Below are positions 48,599 through 61,514 of a DNA stretch of 64,000 nucleotides, in pieces. The stretch comes from Physcomitrium patens. Its lineage: Eukaryota; Streptophyta; Bryopsida; Funariales; Funariaceae. Position 1 is the stretch's first letter; the number at the start of each line of letters is the position of its first letter. The notes under the pieces are model-generated. The model was not told the origin of the DNA. It made no database searches and worked only from the letters and a program-made list of their open reading frames with translations. The DNA lies in the NCBI RefSeq assembly GCF_000002425.4, contig NC_037254.1, positions 12,044,803 through 12,108,802 of the forward strand, written 5' to 3'. A program made the translations under genes and the position numbers.

Positions 48599-50088
48599 GA
48601 ATGTTAAAGTGACCCACCTTTTTGTTTTCTGCCACACTCTGAGGTTCTGGAACTGGATATGAAGCCCAAGGCCCTTTCTTCCGAAGAAATGCTGACTACT
48701 GCTGCTGCATGCTGGATGAGAAAAGAAGATGACACCCCGTCTCCTCCCCTCTGAGCCCCAAGTTCGCAACTCGCTCGACAGACACCCCAGACTGACTAAC
48801 ATGATGAGGTATCACCTCCAGAGAAATCTCCTCCGGTTGGAGGGGCTCCGCCTCCCTACTAGCTTTCCGGTGCCTTGCAGGAAATGACGAACGCCACCCT
48901 TATGGATCCCGTCGTGATCTACAACAAACATTGAAACATAATACACATCCCTTACTGCGCCGCGTCTGTTTTCTGAAAAAAACTACTTGGAGCTGATTGA
49001 ATTGCTATCCGTTCTTTGAGATCCCCTCCGAATGCCAAGAGAGCCTAGCAACCCGTTCGATGGTACCGAACTAGTATGGCCTGTATCTCTCTCTTAACAT
49101 TTGATTAAAACCCCCCAGAACTTCCTGCGAAGCTTGCCCCATCATCACCTCATCCGATCGATTTCGTCCATCCCTCGCATAAATACTAACACATTTAGAG
49201 AATGTCTGCAATCCAATGCTATTATTGTTTGGGAGATTTCAGTTGCTGCCAGAGCCACTCACTTATAAGTTCCGGCGTTCACTTTAATAAAGACCGGTGA
49301 CTTGCTGTGCTCCGGGATAGAACTCAAAGCTTCATTGACAGTCTTGAAGTTTCCAGCTCCACTCTGATCAACCACAATCCCGGTTTTGCCGACCATACTA
49401 GCAAACTCGTCAGCGGTGGCAGCGGACTTGGCAGCTCTCTCCCAAGCGTCATGCTTCTCTCCTACTCTCTGAATCCAGCTTGCAAAGCTAGCGATTACTT
49501 CCTCCCTAGTTTCGGGGATCTTTTGGGAAGATTGCGCGAGCTCTGCGGAGAATATTAATGCCAGTCACCAAGAGGCACACAGTGTACCCAAGGCTAGCCA
49601 TGGTGAATCAAAACAGCAGCGCAACACAGGAGGTAAGTTGGATTCACAACTTGTATGAATGCCGGTGAGATTGTGTTGCGCAGTTCCAACAACACAAACC
49701 TAGAATAATGACATCATCTCGTTTCTTCCGTTTTGACTGTCTTGGCCAATTCGCTCGACCGCATTCATGTCACAAGGTTTAGGGGTTAGCGATGAGAATT
49801 ACGGAGAGCTCGAGACATTAGCTTCCAGTCTGATGTTGCATTCCCAGTGGGTGTTCACAAGCGAGGCACTGAGCATTGAGGAGCCGTTGGACGATAAGTT
49901 TGGGCCAATTAATGTACCTGCTAGGTCATCTTCAATCTCTCTGTTCCAGCAAACCTTCCCCTCCTCTCTTTCGACGGGGGCTGCGACCAAGTGTTGGGAA
50001 CATGGAGCGAGGGCTGGGAACAAAGGGAGCGGAGTTGGGAACTAGGGGTGGGTCGATTTAACAAAAAGATGGGTTACTTTAACATTCT
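48599..50088. mobile_element. Non-autonomous TIR element between (TA)n tracts, carrying a host-gene piece
   Basis: The left end GAATGTTAAAGTGACCCACC (48,599 on), continuing TTTTTGTT, is matched by the reverse complement of 50,060-50,087 at 26 of 28 positions. Both ends abut TA-rich simple repeats, so insertion is at TA or into TA microsatellites. The 1.49 kb interior has balanced base composition, in sharp contrast to the surrounding DNA of roughly 20-25% GC, and contains the start of a pectin methylesterase gene on the minus strand. No transposase is encoded, so it depends on another element. The superfamily is unknown; TA targeting would suit Tc1/mariner or PIF-like enzymes, and gene capture recalls Pack-type elements. 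Subterminal doubling of the end motif is seen at the right end (GGGTCGATTTAAC and GGGTTACTTTAAC). Confidence 0.65.
49262..49601 (-). pseudogene. Captured first exon of a pectin methylesterase gene
   Basis: On the minus strand an ATG at 49,601 opens a signal-peptide-like MASLGYTVCLLVTG. After a frame change in the first 20 codons, the sequence continues AELAQSSQKIPETREEV, then WERAAKSAATADEFASMVGK, and VVDQSGAGNFKTVNEAL with VFIKVNAGTYK. This is the start of the pectinesterase (CE8) domain. The stretch ends at TATAAGTGAGTGG, which looks like the first exon's donor with one G lost. No later exon with the catalytic residues is found in the element, so the piece cannot make an active enzyme. It lies inside the TIR element, whose right part (49,602-50,040) may be the captured promoter and leader. 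Confidence 0.8.
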
Positions 50089-50150
50089 CCTATATATATA
50101 TATATATAGATATATATTCTTCAGCAAACATTCTCATATTATTTTAAATA

Positions 50151-50185
<35 letters not shown>

Positions 50186-50950
50186 ATATATATATAAATC
50201 AAAATTATTAACAAGAAGGTAGTGTTTAAAACATTATTTAGAAATAAAATAGATTATTTATTTTGGTTTTATAAATTTAATGCCACATATATAAACTTGA
50301 AATATAGATTTATTAAAGTAATTTTTTTCTTGGAAAACATGATAAACAATAAAAACACATTTGATTTTGCACTTTTAAGAAGAGACTCTTAATATTTAGT
50401 TATAATTTTAGAGATAGATATCACATTTAAAAAAAATCTAAAATTTTAAAATTAAATTAAGAAACAATACATTAAAATATATTTTTTAAAAAATATTAAA
50501 AATAAAATAAAATAAAATAAAATCTAAGACTTTCTTAGCACCTCTTACATATTCCAATTTTCTCTTAAGTCTATTTAATTTCTTTGTGCTTAGCAACTGT
50601 TTCTCTAATTTCTTTTTTTTCTAAATTAATTAATTTTTAGTTGATTGTGTTCTTTTTTATTTATTTTTATCAAATCATTTATTTAAAAAAATTATGTTGT
50701 AAATCAAAATTTGAAATTGTAAATGTAATTTACCTCTAAAAAATTTACATATTTTACATGTTGGATATTTTTATGTTTTCTTCTAATTATATAAAATCAA
50801 AGTAACTTCTCAAACTTAGTTAAAATTTAAGGATGTAAAAAATTTATTAATACTTCTAAGCTTGAGTAAGACCAAAAGAAAAAGTACACATGATCAGGAA
50901 TAAAAAGGAAATGCTTAAAGACTTAGTTAAAATTTAAAATCTACTTAAAG

Positions 50951-50994
<44 letters not shown>

Positions 50995-51787
50995 GTTCTA
51001 GTATATTTTAAGCTTAATGCAAAGTTGCATAATAAAATACTTGATTTAAAAAAAACTATTTCAAAAAAAATAAATAGATCTAAAAATGTATCCAATACAA
51101 TTGTATCATTTATTGTAATTTTACCATACATGTTTTTTTTATTATTTAATTCATCAAATATACATATATTTTAATACTATGAAAAACAACCTGTGCTTAT
51201 GTTATCAACAAATCTCTGTAATTGATAAATGTCATTAACCCAACAGACAATACGCACTTGAAAAGTTTCATATTTTGTTAACATCTCAAACCTATTGTTT
51301 ATCATCCAATACATCAGAATACTTAAAACTTTACATATATCTAAGGCCTCACACTAACACTTCTATGACATCAGATATGCTTGCATTTTGTAGTTTCATA
51401 AACCTATTATAATTCTGTTATTTACTATCCACCATGATTTTAAAACTTTGTTCAACATTCTACACTTGTCCTTAATAAAGTGATGACAAGACACTAATAT
51501 CCTCTTTTTTAATGTTTTTATTTTATTTTATTTTTTGAGCAATTTATGCATCAACACACTCACATACAAGCTTAGCTTTTCTATAAGCTCACAACTATGT
51601 TAATATTGCCACAATATTCTATGAAAGTAAAATTAAGAGACCTTTTTTTTCTAAAATAATATATAATGTAGTAAATAAACTATGTCTTCTTTTTATACTA
51701 AAAATTTCCAAAATACATGATTGTTATTGTTTTTTAAAGTATATTTTTTTAATAATTCGGTAGAATTTTTCAATAATAAATGATAGA

Positions 51788-51818
<31 letters not shown>

Positions 51819-52048
51819 GAATAATAATATCCTCAATTACTAATAAAATCGTTCATGTAAATCTTAGAAACCCGAAAAGAACCATGCTGTTGCACACTTT
51901 GTAATCTCTGTTTCTTGTTCAGCCATTTTTTTTTCCAATTCATTCCTTCTAATTTTATTCTAGGCCTTTGTAAATATCAAATTTTTAATTGGTTTATTAC
52001 ACTTTCATTTTACAAAAAAAAAATATAGATGCTAGACATGTCTTGTTA

Positions 52049-52086
<38 letters not shown>

Positions 52087-52789
52087 ATTGGTGGTTACAA
52101 CAGCTTATTAATATTGTTATGTTAATGATGCATTTTCATGTTAATATGTAAAGTTAAACTTAAAATTAACAATGATAGCTTTTTTGATTAGAATTTTTTT
52201 AACAATTGTTTCATTAACAAATAGTGTTAAATGGAAAACCGAAAATAAAAAATACTGAGGTATTTAGGGGATATTACTTTTACATGTATAAAAATACCAA
52301 AAAGTGTCAAAACTGAATGATGTAGTTTAAGTTTATTTTCAAGATGTAAAACAGTAAATTTTCATTGGTGGTGTTCTAAGTGAAATATCACCCAGCTTTA
52401 TTGTTTTTAATCTGAAAGGGTTCAAATCCAAAAATTGTTTACGAACTTTGTCCTTCTGGATATTTGATTAAAACATGGTTACTATTCAAATAACATGTAT
52501 GCATATATATATATATATATATTGAGAGAGAGAGAGACAGAGAAAAAAAAAATAATAATATAATCTTTCAACTGATCAATAATTTCGTACAATTGTTTCA
52601 TTGAAATTGAAATAATAATTTAGTGTTGTGTAAGGTACAGTAATAGATAGTGTAAAGTGGCATTTCATCTGTTTGCAATCACTTCACCGAAAAGCAATAA
52701 ATAAATAAATAAATAAATTAATCAATAATAATAATAATAATAATCTTATTATTATCAAATGAATATTTGAAGAGTAGTAAAAAAATATG
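50089..52789. other. AT-rich intergenic DNA with many (TA)n tracts
   Basis: Simple repeats: (TA)n/(CTAT)n at 50,089-50,196, (TA)n at 50,951-50,986, 51,788-51,814, 52,055-52,083 and 52,505-52,521, then GA-rich to 52,536, and (AATA)/(AAT)n at 52,696-52,745. Between them I see no gene or transposon frame. Confidence 0.55.
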
Positions 52790-53012
52790 GCCCAACAAGA
52801 TAATTGGCGCCAGCGAAGTCCTCCTCGGAAGACTGGGAAGAAGGCCAGCGACTGGAGACTTGGAAGGTCTTCAGTCCGCTGCCGGGCCCTCTGGGAAAGG
52901 ACTTGGAAGAAGACCTGGGATCGAAGACTTAGTGGGGGTCTTGCGTGCACATATGGGCCCTCTTGTGAGGACCCGGAAGAGACTCCAAGCATTCGGAATA
53001 GGTTTACTTTCT
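52790..53012. other. GC-rich island with degenerate internal repeats
   Basis: About 220 bases of clearly higher GC content stand alone in AT-rich DNA. Related blocks recur: GGGCCCTCTGGGAAAGGAC and GGGCCCTCTTGTGAGGACCC, each followed by CGGAAGA- or TGGAAGA-type sequence, and GGAAGACTGGGAAGAAG near the start. Two overlapping plus frames run through it, but neither looks like a known protein. It may be a small element or a captured fragment. Confidence 0.4.
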
Positions 53013-56000
53013 CGTTCGTTTTTTAAAATATTTCTTTGTTTTAATTAAAGAAATACATGCATTTTACTGGAAGAAAATTGCAAAATCATGTAAAGGAGGT
53101 CAATAAAAAAGGACATCAAGCAACAATAATGTACCCAAAAAGGTAAATAGCTTGATTGGAGACATTGATTTTCTAAGGAATCTAACATGTTTCATATTAT
53201 TATTATTATTATTATTATTTATCTATATTTTTTTCGAAATAAATTAATTGATGATGGGTCAAATTGCATTTGAAAAAGCATGGTCAACTATAATTGACCT
53301 CTTCGTTCCTTGTTGTGACCACACAACCATGCATTTCAAAAACAACCATGGTGAACACAAATTTTTGTATTCAAGTAAGTATGATTGATGATACGTAAAG
53401 CTTAAAAGGCAAAAATAGAGCATGATTGATGATTAGGTGATTTGGTAAAGTCAACAGGTCAAAAGCTTAAATGGCAAAAAAGTTAGAATGGTCATAGAAA
53501 TAGTTTAAAGTTTATGACTTTTTACTGTTTTTTTCAAGTACTTTTACTTGTAAATTAGTGTAGCTTTTTTGGCTGCAGTTAATGGCTCATTGCGAGTCAT
53601 CCAATAATAATAATATGACTTGGATCCAGGATCACTTCAAATATTAATAATACCATTCAAATTGCTTTTGTGAATTAATTTTAATGTACCCTGTGTTACA
53701 GGTTAATCATTAAAATGATTTCGAAGTGATTTTAAGTGTTGAAAAAAATGATAATAACAATCCACAGTAATTTAAATATTTATACTCAGAAGAAAAATTA
53801 AAATAATATATTCAAGAGTGTGAAAGATGGTAGTAGTTTAATTGCAATTTTTCGTTTTATTATTATTATTATTATTATTATCATAGATGATAGTTGGTTT
53901 CTAACAAATAGAATATATAAAATAATCATTGACTGTATTCTGGTTTTGTGAATTTGGTGGACAAAAAATTTGACAGCAAGAATATTTTACAATAAAAACC
54001 ATAGCATTTCAATATATTGTCATGTGTGTATATATATTCATGTGGATAATTATTTAGATAGAGAAAAATTAGAGTAATTAAATTACGAAAAACATTATAT
54101 TACTATTTTATGAAATATCATCGAAATATATAGTTCAGTGAAAGACTTTGGATGACAATGGATTAGAAAATAATCATCCATCCATCCACATTCGTCCTCA
54201 TGGAAGTGCGTACCTCCCAACAATCCGAAATATAGGAAATTGAACTACGAGGCCAGAACTGTTATCGCGGATGAAAGCCTGGCTTACATCCGCGACTATT
54301 TTCCGTTGATCTATAAAATCCCACGAGTGAGTATGGGGTCAATTCCTTTGAGGAATAAAAAAGTGACTCACGGTTTTGTTAATTTCCAGTTTTTCACACG
54401 ATTTTCATTATGTGGGAAATATTCAAATAAAAAATGAATATAATGTAGATACGACTTTGTACTAACCAGTACGCACAGACAGGAAAAAAAAAAAAATCAG
54501 ATAATGTTAATGTCAGTTCTCACTACTAGCTGTAATTAATTATTATGCAAAATTTTCCAATATATTTCTTGTTAAATAGCAGGAAGACCTTTTTTTTTTC
54601 TCTGAAGGTTTTTGGAAGGTGTGGTACGCTTTGCCCGTGAAAATCATTGCCCACAGTCATACCCTCCTTATAGCTTGGAAAACCAATTATAGGAAACCGA
54701 GCTGTAAATATTAATAAATAAAGGACTTTTCATTTTTTGAGATTTAGTGCAGATTTGTTATAATGACCTCGTTCATAGAGTAGTTGAGAAGATTCTGTGC
54801 GATGAGTGATTGTGAAATCTACGAATTGAAGATAGATTTTGGGGATTACCAGACATTGAGTCCTCGTTATCGGTGGAACGGCCATTCGGTCGTGACGCTG
54901 TCCGCTGTAGGCTTTACCTCCCCCGGCGAAGGCGACGGGGCGCAGGTGGACACAGAGAATGAATCGTTCGTTCTTCGTCGACGGTAGGGCAAGTCGTTGG
55001 CGTCCAGGTAGCTTTTTTCAACGCGGCAGCCATCGATTGGACGAACGAAGAAATGAACGAACGACGGATTTGTGCCGTGGCTGTGGCTTCTTCTGTGTCA
55101 CCCTGCTCTTCCCTCGCACACCGTGCCAGGCATCGCAGCTGCGGCATGGCTTGGTCGATCGCACCAGCTCTTGTAGTGAAAGACTCACTGTTCATGGTGC
55201 ACGTCAGAAGCGCATGGTGGAACACTGTCTCGCCCAGTTTCCTGGCGCACATTTGACCAGTCCGTTGGTTTCTACAGAGGCAGTTGTTCGCGGGCGGGGC
55301 CTGGACGGGGTGGAACAATGATGGTCGTCTCCGGTGGCGGTGGTTCTGGTTCGATGTCATTTGCAGACAGGGCGGAAATGCTGCATTATGTGATCTCTGT
55401 GCAATAAAGGTTGACCCGGGCAATCATTGGAGACTGCTGTGGACGTTCGGGTCGCTGTTTCGGAGGTCATTGGTCCAGAGGGATATTGTGTTTGTAAAGT
55501 TCTCTCTGCAATTTTGGCTTTTCGAGAATGGAATTGCGGCTACAATCGACACATCTGCTGATGCGCTGACGTCCCGAATAGGTGGTTGGCCATATTCTAA
55601 TCAGCCCTGGGATGGAGCTGATTTAAGTTGGTGTCCTTCGCTCCTATTGGCGTACTTGTCTTAGCAATCAATAATTTGCATCTCTTCGAAGACTGATTAG
55701 GGGACTCTGTTGCGTATCAATGTTTCCTCTGTGAGATCGATTCGAGTTGTGCGACAGTGTTGCAGAATGCAGGCCTCCCTGTGAGGTGCGTCGATCGATC
55801 TTCGTTTGTGACGCGTGGCTGATAACTGCAATAATTGGTCGTCGTTCTTCACAGTTTGATGTTATTGCGTTACTATTGTTAGTGCGTATGTAGTATGTTT
55901 TTGCACCGATTAAGTGGACAGTTCATTCCGTAGCCTCACATGCTTGAAGCCCTAGCTCGGGCCGGTATCCATTGCTCGAAGTTACAGCTTCCTTTCGTGA

Positions 56001-56325
56001 ACGCCTGAAGTTCTCCTTTTCGCTTGAAGCGTTCCCAGGGGGGTCTACCATGCACCTGAAGGGTCGAAGTGACATTTTTGCAATTCTCTGTGCAGATATT
56101 TATTAGTGCCGAATAATTTTTGTCGGATTTGACGATTAATCATCTGGAAGCGAAGGAAGCTTTCATAGAGAGCACAAAGGATAGGAAGAATATCAAGAGC
56201 ACGACATTCTTGTGAGGTGTTTTGATGCTCAGAAGCTAGAGATGATTCCAGGTTGTACACGAGCGCAGGCACAATAACATTGGGATGAAGGTTCCCGGCG
56301 CGTGTTGATCAACGTGGAGATAGGT
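53013..56325. other. AT-rich intergenic DNA, then GATL-like gene upstream region
   Basis: 53,013-54,600 is AT-rich with ATT repeats at 53,199-53,218 and 53,858-53,880. From 54,780 the composition is balanced and CpG-richer; 54,780-56,325 is the likely promoter and leader of the GATL-like gene. Several open frames exist on both strands (for example 54,914-55,423 minus), but none has recognisable sequence. Confidence 0.4.
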
Positions 56326-59300
56326 ATGGCACCAAGCGCTACAATGTGGCGATTGCTGCCGCCATGGCAGAACCTGCATAATGGTGCGATTGTCTCTATT
56401 TGGCCTTGCATGCCTGGCTTCCATCGCTGCTCACTAGGGCTGCGCACTCCGACTTGCATGCTCGTTGACCAACCTGCGGCTCCTGATGTCGCGGAGTATC
56501 GTCAGAGCCACTCGACGCAATTGTGGCTTACGACGCTTCCTCTAGCGATCGTAGTTACCATTTTTCTGGCAAGTCCACAATTTTTTATACACCTTCTTCC
56601 ATCCTATTGTTTTTATTCTCCACTGCTGGTTTCATCTCTAGTACAGAATAACCTGCTCTCATTTCTACAATCCATTTTATAATAACTTCTGCATTGTCCT
56701 TACTACGTGTTACTAAAAGTTGTGCCTCTGTGTCGCTGTCTTTGACGCCGGGCTGATGATGAATCGAAACGGTGAACATGTTGGTCATTATTACTATTTT
56801 ATGGTGCACCTGGTTAGGCGTGTCTTGTAGTTTCGAGAATTTTAATTTGCTCTCGGATCAAATCATCCCTGAATACTTCTGTGTTCAAGGCTTGTTTGTC
56901 ATAGAAAGCGGGGACTTACTGGTGCTTCAACCCTACTCTTTGTAGTTTATGAAGCTTGCAGGGTTTTAAGTCACTGAAACTATGGCCCTTAGTCTATGCC
57001 AGTTTGGTGTGTTGTTGATGGTTAGTTGTGTTGTTCATATCTTCCTCTACTCTTTGTTAGATATACTGCACAAGGTAGCGTTACAGAAATATGTGTCCTG
57101 ACTTTTAACAACGATAGTGATGTTAAATGCTAGAACTGAACGATAGGGATTCCTTAGCGAGAATTCTCATTAAGTTCAAAGCCATCGACGAATCTAATTC
57201 TGTCTAATGTTACACATCTACAGCACTGAAAGCAGTTGCAAGGACACTTCTACACTGTAGCTCACAATTATCATGGTGCCATTTAGGCAGTAAATTTTCA
57301 GGAAGGATTGCACGCTGTTTGTAGAAATTTCCATTACTACGCGTATCGAGTCATGGGTTGCTATATATACCTCCTGCAATAGTCTTCCAATCAATTGGCA
57401 GCTATCAGTTTAAAACTAGATCATTGGTCATTTCTCTACATCTCTAGGGAGCAGGCATTACAGGGCGGTCTCACTGGTAACTCGCTATGAGTCGAGTAGG
57501 TATAGAAGCAGGAATTACCAACCACTTCCCTATCTGTTGCCTGATACACCTGATAAAGTTTTCACGAACTTCAACCTTTGTAGATACTCTCTAACTACTC
57601 CAACTGTGCATTCCGCCTTCCCTATAATAATTCCGTCCCAGTGTGTGCTTGCAAGCTAGCTATATCTGGTGATGTCGTTCATGTTAACTCCATTCTAACA
57701 GCCGATGTTCTGTCCTGCAGGTATCAATAGCAGCACAAGATTTCAATGGAGTCGACACCACCTCCCAAACGCAGCCACAGTTTCCAGCATACCGTAGAGT
57801 CCACACTGGCATTCCTTTCAAAACCAGAGTCTCAACGTCATGGAGCATAACTACTAGCAAATTAGGACATTTTTTTGATGTTAAGAGGTTTCATCCCAAG
57901 TCTCTTAGAAGTAATCAAAGTGCATCAACAAGGCCTGTGAAAATTCCAGAGTATGAATCCACGACTGGCCAGCTATTAGGGGTTGAATCAGTGGGGGAGC
58001 ATCCGCATCCATCAGTACAGCGAGCTGCAAAGTCCTCAAGCAGATCGAACATAGGTCTTCTGCCTGACTTGGTTTCTTATTCAAACGAGGGTCTTCCTCT
58101 GGCTCAAGGGTACGACCCTTTCATGAAGTCTATTTGGCTTCTTATTAGTATTTTCCAGTTGATTTTGTTTGTTAATTTGAGGTTATGGCAAACAATTTGT
58201 AAGCATTGTTTGTCGTCACTTCTAGGTGGCAGCAGCGAGTTTGTCTTTCTTAGCCTCCAGCGGCTGAGAAGCTGAAGCTATTTCAAAACTCCTGCACTAC
58301 GTCTTGTCCACAAAGTTCAGTTTTGATTGTCTCAACCATGATGTGCTTGTTCATTGCGGCTCTTTCCGTCTCAATCGATCAAGTAGAACATCATTTATCA
58401 TATCTACTCGGTAATTGCTCGTGTTTTAAAAACCATTGCGTGAAACCGCAACAGGCAAAGGCAGCTCAAAAATCAGGAGCGTTTTACGAAGCCATCATCG
58501 ACAATTGAGCAATTGGAGAAGTCTCAATTTCCAAGGTTTAGAAAAGCTGTCTCGCTTCCAAACAGAACCTGTTCTGATGCAAGCCAGTGCATTGATTCAA
58601 ATTGTGACAATGAGGCGCAGGGGAGCTTTTGCAACGAACGTTTAGTACACATAGCAATGACCCTGGATATCAACTATTTGCGTGGTTCTATGGCGGTATG
58701 GTTTCTATCTCATCTATACAATGGCTTTCTTGTCAGCTCTGCTAACTTGTTCATTATGCTATGGAATTAACTCAACAGCACTTCTAGACATTGCACCTTT
58801 CGAGTGAAAGTCTATACTCTGCAGTCTTCAGCCTGTGCATCGCTGGCATTTTCTGTTGTAATCTTGTTTAGAACTCAAACAATTTAGAGTATATAATGAG
58901 TGTTATTTAAAAAAATTAAAAAAATTAAAAATCTTTCACTATTATTTTGAACATTCTATTTTACATTGGGCAGCTATAAAGTTCTTTTTGAAGATAGTTA
59001 CAAACCGTCGTAATTAAGCAGCATATCTGAGCCGTCATTCTTGCTTACAGGCTATCTACTCCATATTACGGCATGCAGAGTGTTCCGGCAACATTCGGTT
59101 CCACTTTGTGGCAACGAATGGGAAGGTAAAGTATATCAGATTTCCTGCATTCGTCAGGTTTCTTTGCCAATAATTGTGTTATTCGTATCTCAACTCCCTG
59201 AACTGATCGTTTTACAGGAGAAGCTGGAAAAGGTGGTTGCAGAGACACTTCCATTCTTGCAGTTCCAAACATACCCTTTCGATGAGTCCTTGGTGAAATC

Positions 59301-61514
59301 ACGCATTTCATATGCTGTGAGACATGCATTAGAGGTATTGATCCCTTAGGCTTTATCATTTTTTTCTGTTCTATGCTGACATGCCTCAGACGACTTGTAA
59401 TCTCATACGTGAGATGTCATGAATGATCTAGGCTGCTCTCTGATATTGGCTATTTCTGCAGGGGAAAGTATCTTCTTATTTCAATATTTTACCTGCCTGA
59501 ATAAACTCATCTTATTTAAGTTATTTGACATGCCTGATCTCGGATAATAGTATGCGCAAGAGCACATCATTTTGTAAACGTATGATGTATTTTTTTTTAT
59601 TGTGAACTGGTTGGGTTTACCTACTCATTCAATGTCTCCATCACTCAGGAACCTCTCAATTATGCAAGGTTTTACTTGGCGCACATGATTGACCCATGTG
59701 TCAAAAGAATTATTTACCTCGACTCAGATGTTCTTGTCATAGACAGGTGTATAAACCACCATTTTCAGTGCCTTGCATGGTGGTGGAACTCGTAATATCC
59801 TGTATGGCTAACATGTACTCTGATTTAGGCTTATGTTGAAACTTTGTATTAGTTTTTCTTGAGTGCCTTGTTTGGGATATTCCACTTACGATTGATGTCA
59901 TATAGCACATAGAGCATTTTGCAGCGCTTGATCTAATTACTGATTTAGAAAAACCCTATTTTATAATCTTTTCTGTACAGAATTGAGGAGCTTTGGATGA
60001 TCAACATGGGAAATTCCACCGTGGGCACGCCAGAGTACTGCCATGCGAATTTTCACTCTGTATGTATCTTACAGTTCACACATTTCATTTTTTGTTCTTT
60101 TCCGGGGTGTGAGATCGACCTCATTATATCTCAGTCAAGCATCCAATTCTCTCTACTGGCATTGTAGTTTGTTCCAGCCAATAAAGTCCTTGCAAATTGT
60201 GGCTCTTTAGTATGCCAGTCAGTTGAAGATATTTTGGTGTTGGCTTTGATTTAGAAGTAGCAAAGCTCTGCCCTTTTTATTCCTAATTTGTAACTTTTGC
60301 AAATCTAACACTTCTCGTCTGCAGAGCAGTATTTCACAGAAAGGTTTTGGAGAAATTCTTCACTTGCATCAATCTTCGCCAATAAGAAACCTTGCTACTT
60401 CAATTCAGGGGTACGTTTCTCATAACAAAGCTACCTGTGTTTTCTGATTGTGACTGTAACACCCTAATGTAAAAGCCAGTCTTCTTAAAAAAATTCACAT
60501 TTTCATGCGATGAAATGCTTCTAGCATGCTTTGTAACTTACGATGGTGATCTGCTCGATTCTCTCTAATCTGATTTCTCACTTTCTAATGTTGCAGGTGA
60601 TGCTAATCAATCTGGACAGGTGGCGGAAAGAAGCATGCACAGCCACTCTTGAATATTGGATGGAGGTCTGGACCTTCTCTTTGTCCTCATTTGATCTATG
60701 AATGGCTGTTTGATAGTGTTGTGTAAGAGACCTGAATCTTCCGGTGCTGAAGTACCCTTGCCACAAAAGTCAAGGTGTCGCTCTTGGGTGCTTAGGGCTT
60801 TAGAAAGAAGATGCATGGTTTGAGAATTTGGGAAGCCTGACGGGCACTTTTAATTAACAGGTGCAAAAGGAGCGGCACATTTACGAGCTTGGCTCTCTGC
60901 CCCCGCTTTTGCTCACGTTTGCTGGAAGCATTCAGGTAAATATTTTCTTTGTTCTATCGTAGTTTTAAAGATATCTTGTAAAGTAGTTGTTTCAAGGTAT
61001 TTTGTACACTTAACAATGGCTGATTACTACGTCCTTTGGAGTGATCAAGAGCTACCTTATGAAGCACCCACTATTACATATGTGAATCTGAATAAAAGAT
61101 CTGATTATTTGCATTTGCAGGCTATTGACAGCCGCTGGAACCAACATGGCCTTGGAGGCGACATTCTTAGAGGCGACTGTAGGTAAATGATTTTCAAGTT
61201 AATGCACCTCTTTATGCTGTTATGCCACTCGAGAATCATGCACCAATCTCACTTCCGTCTCAAACAATTAGAGAAAATCTTGTATACAAGTTCTTCCTAT
61301 CAAATACACGTGATGCTTTAACTTGCAAAACCAAGGCAGGAGTTGAGGATTTGATACAACCTGAATTTTGTGAAACAGACCCACTCGTAATGAACCTGCA
61401 AGCTTGCTACACTGGAGTGGAGGTGGCAAGCCATGGCAGCGGCTAGATATACATCAACCATGTCCAGTTGACAGTATTTGGGCGCAATATGATCTCCTAG
61501 AGCCTTCTGGCTAA
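56326..61514 (+). CDS. GATL-like GT8 glycosyltransferase, 12 exons
   Basis: A Golgi-type II membrane glycosyltransferase of family GT8, close to GATL proteins (pectin/xylan synthesis in Arabidopsis). Exons: 56,326-56,568, 57,721-58,109, 58,455-58,695, 59,051-59,125, 59,218-59,334, 59,649-59,746, 59,981-60,059, 60,330-60,410, 60,597-60,665, 60,861-60,935, 61,121-61,182 and 61,379-61,514. All phases fit; total 554 residues. A membrane anchor lies at about 64-87, then a variable stem, then the catalytic domain: [32 protein letters not shown], the DxD motif in YLDSDVLV (380-382), [49 protein letters not shown] and the C-terminal HWSGGGKPW (521-529). Key residues are intact. Intron 1 seems to use a GC donor (CTG/GCAAGT); a GT donor at 56,629 is the alternative. 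Many introns contrast with the intron-poor GATL genes of flowering plants. Confidence 0.9.

Noticed and set aside
52418-52429. GGGTTCAAATCC as a tRNA B-box
   Set aside because: No A-box or cloverleaf stems fit upstream; isolated match in AT-rich DNA.
54914-55423. 169-codon minus-strand open frame in the GATL-like gene upstream region
   Set aside because: No domain or signal is recognisable, composition is Arg/Pro/Thr rich as expected from GC-richer leader DNA, and overlapping frames are open on the other strand.
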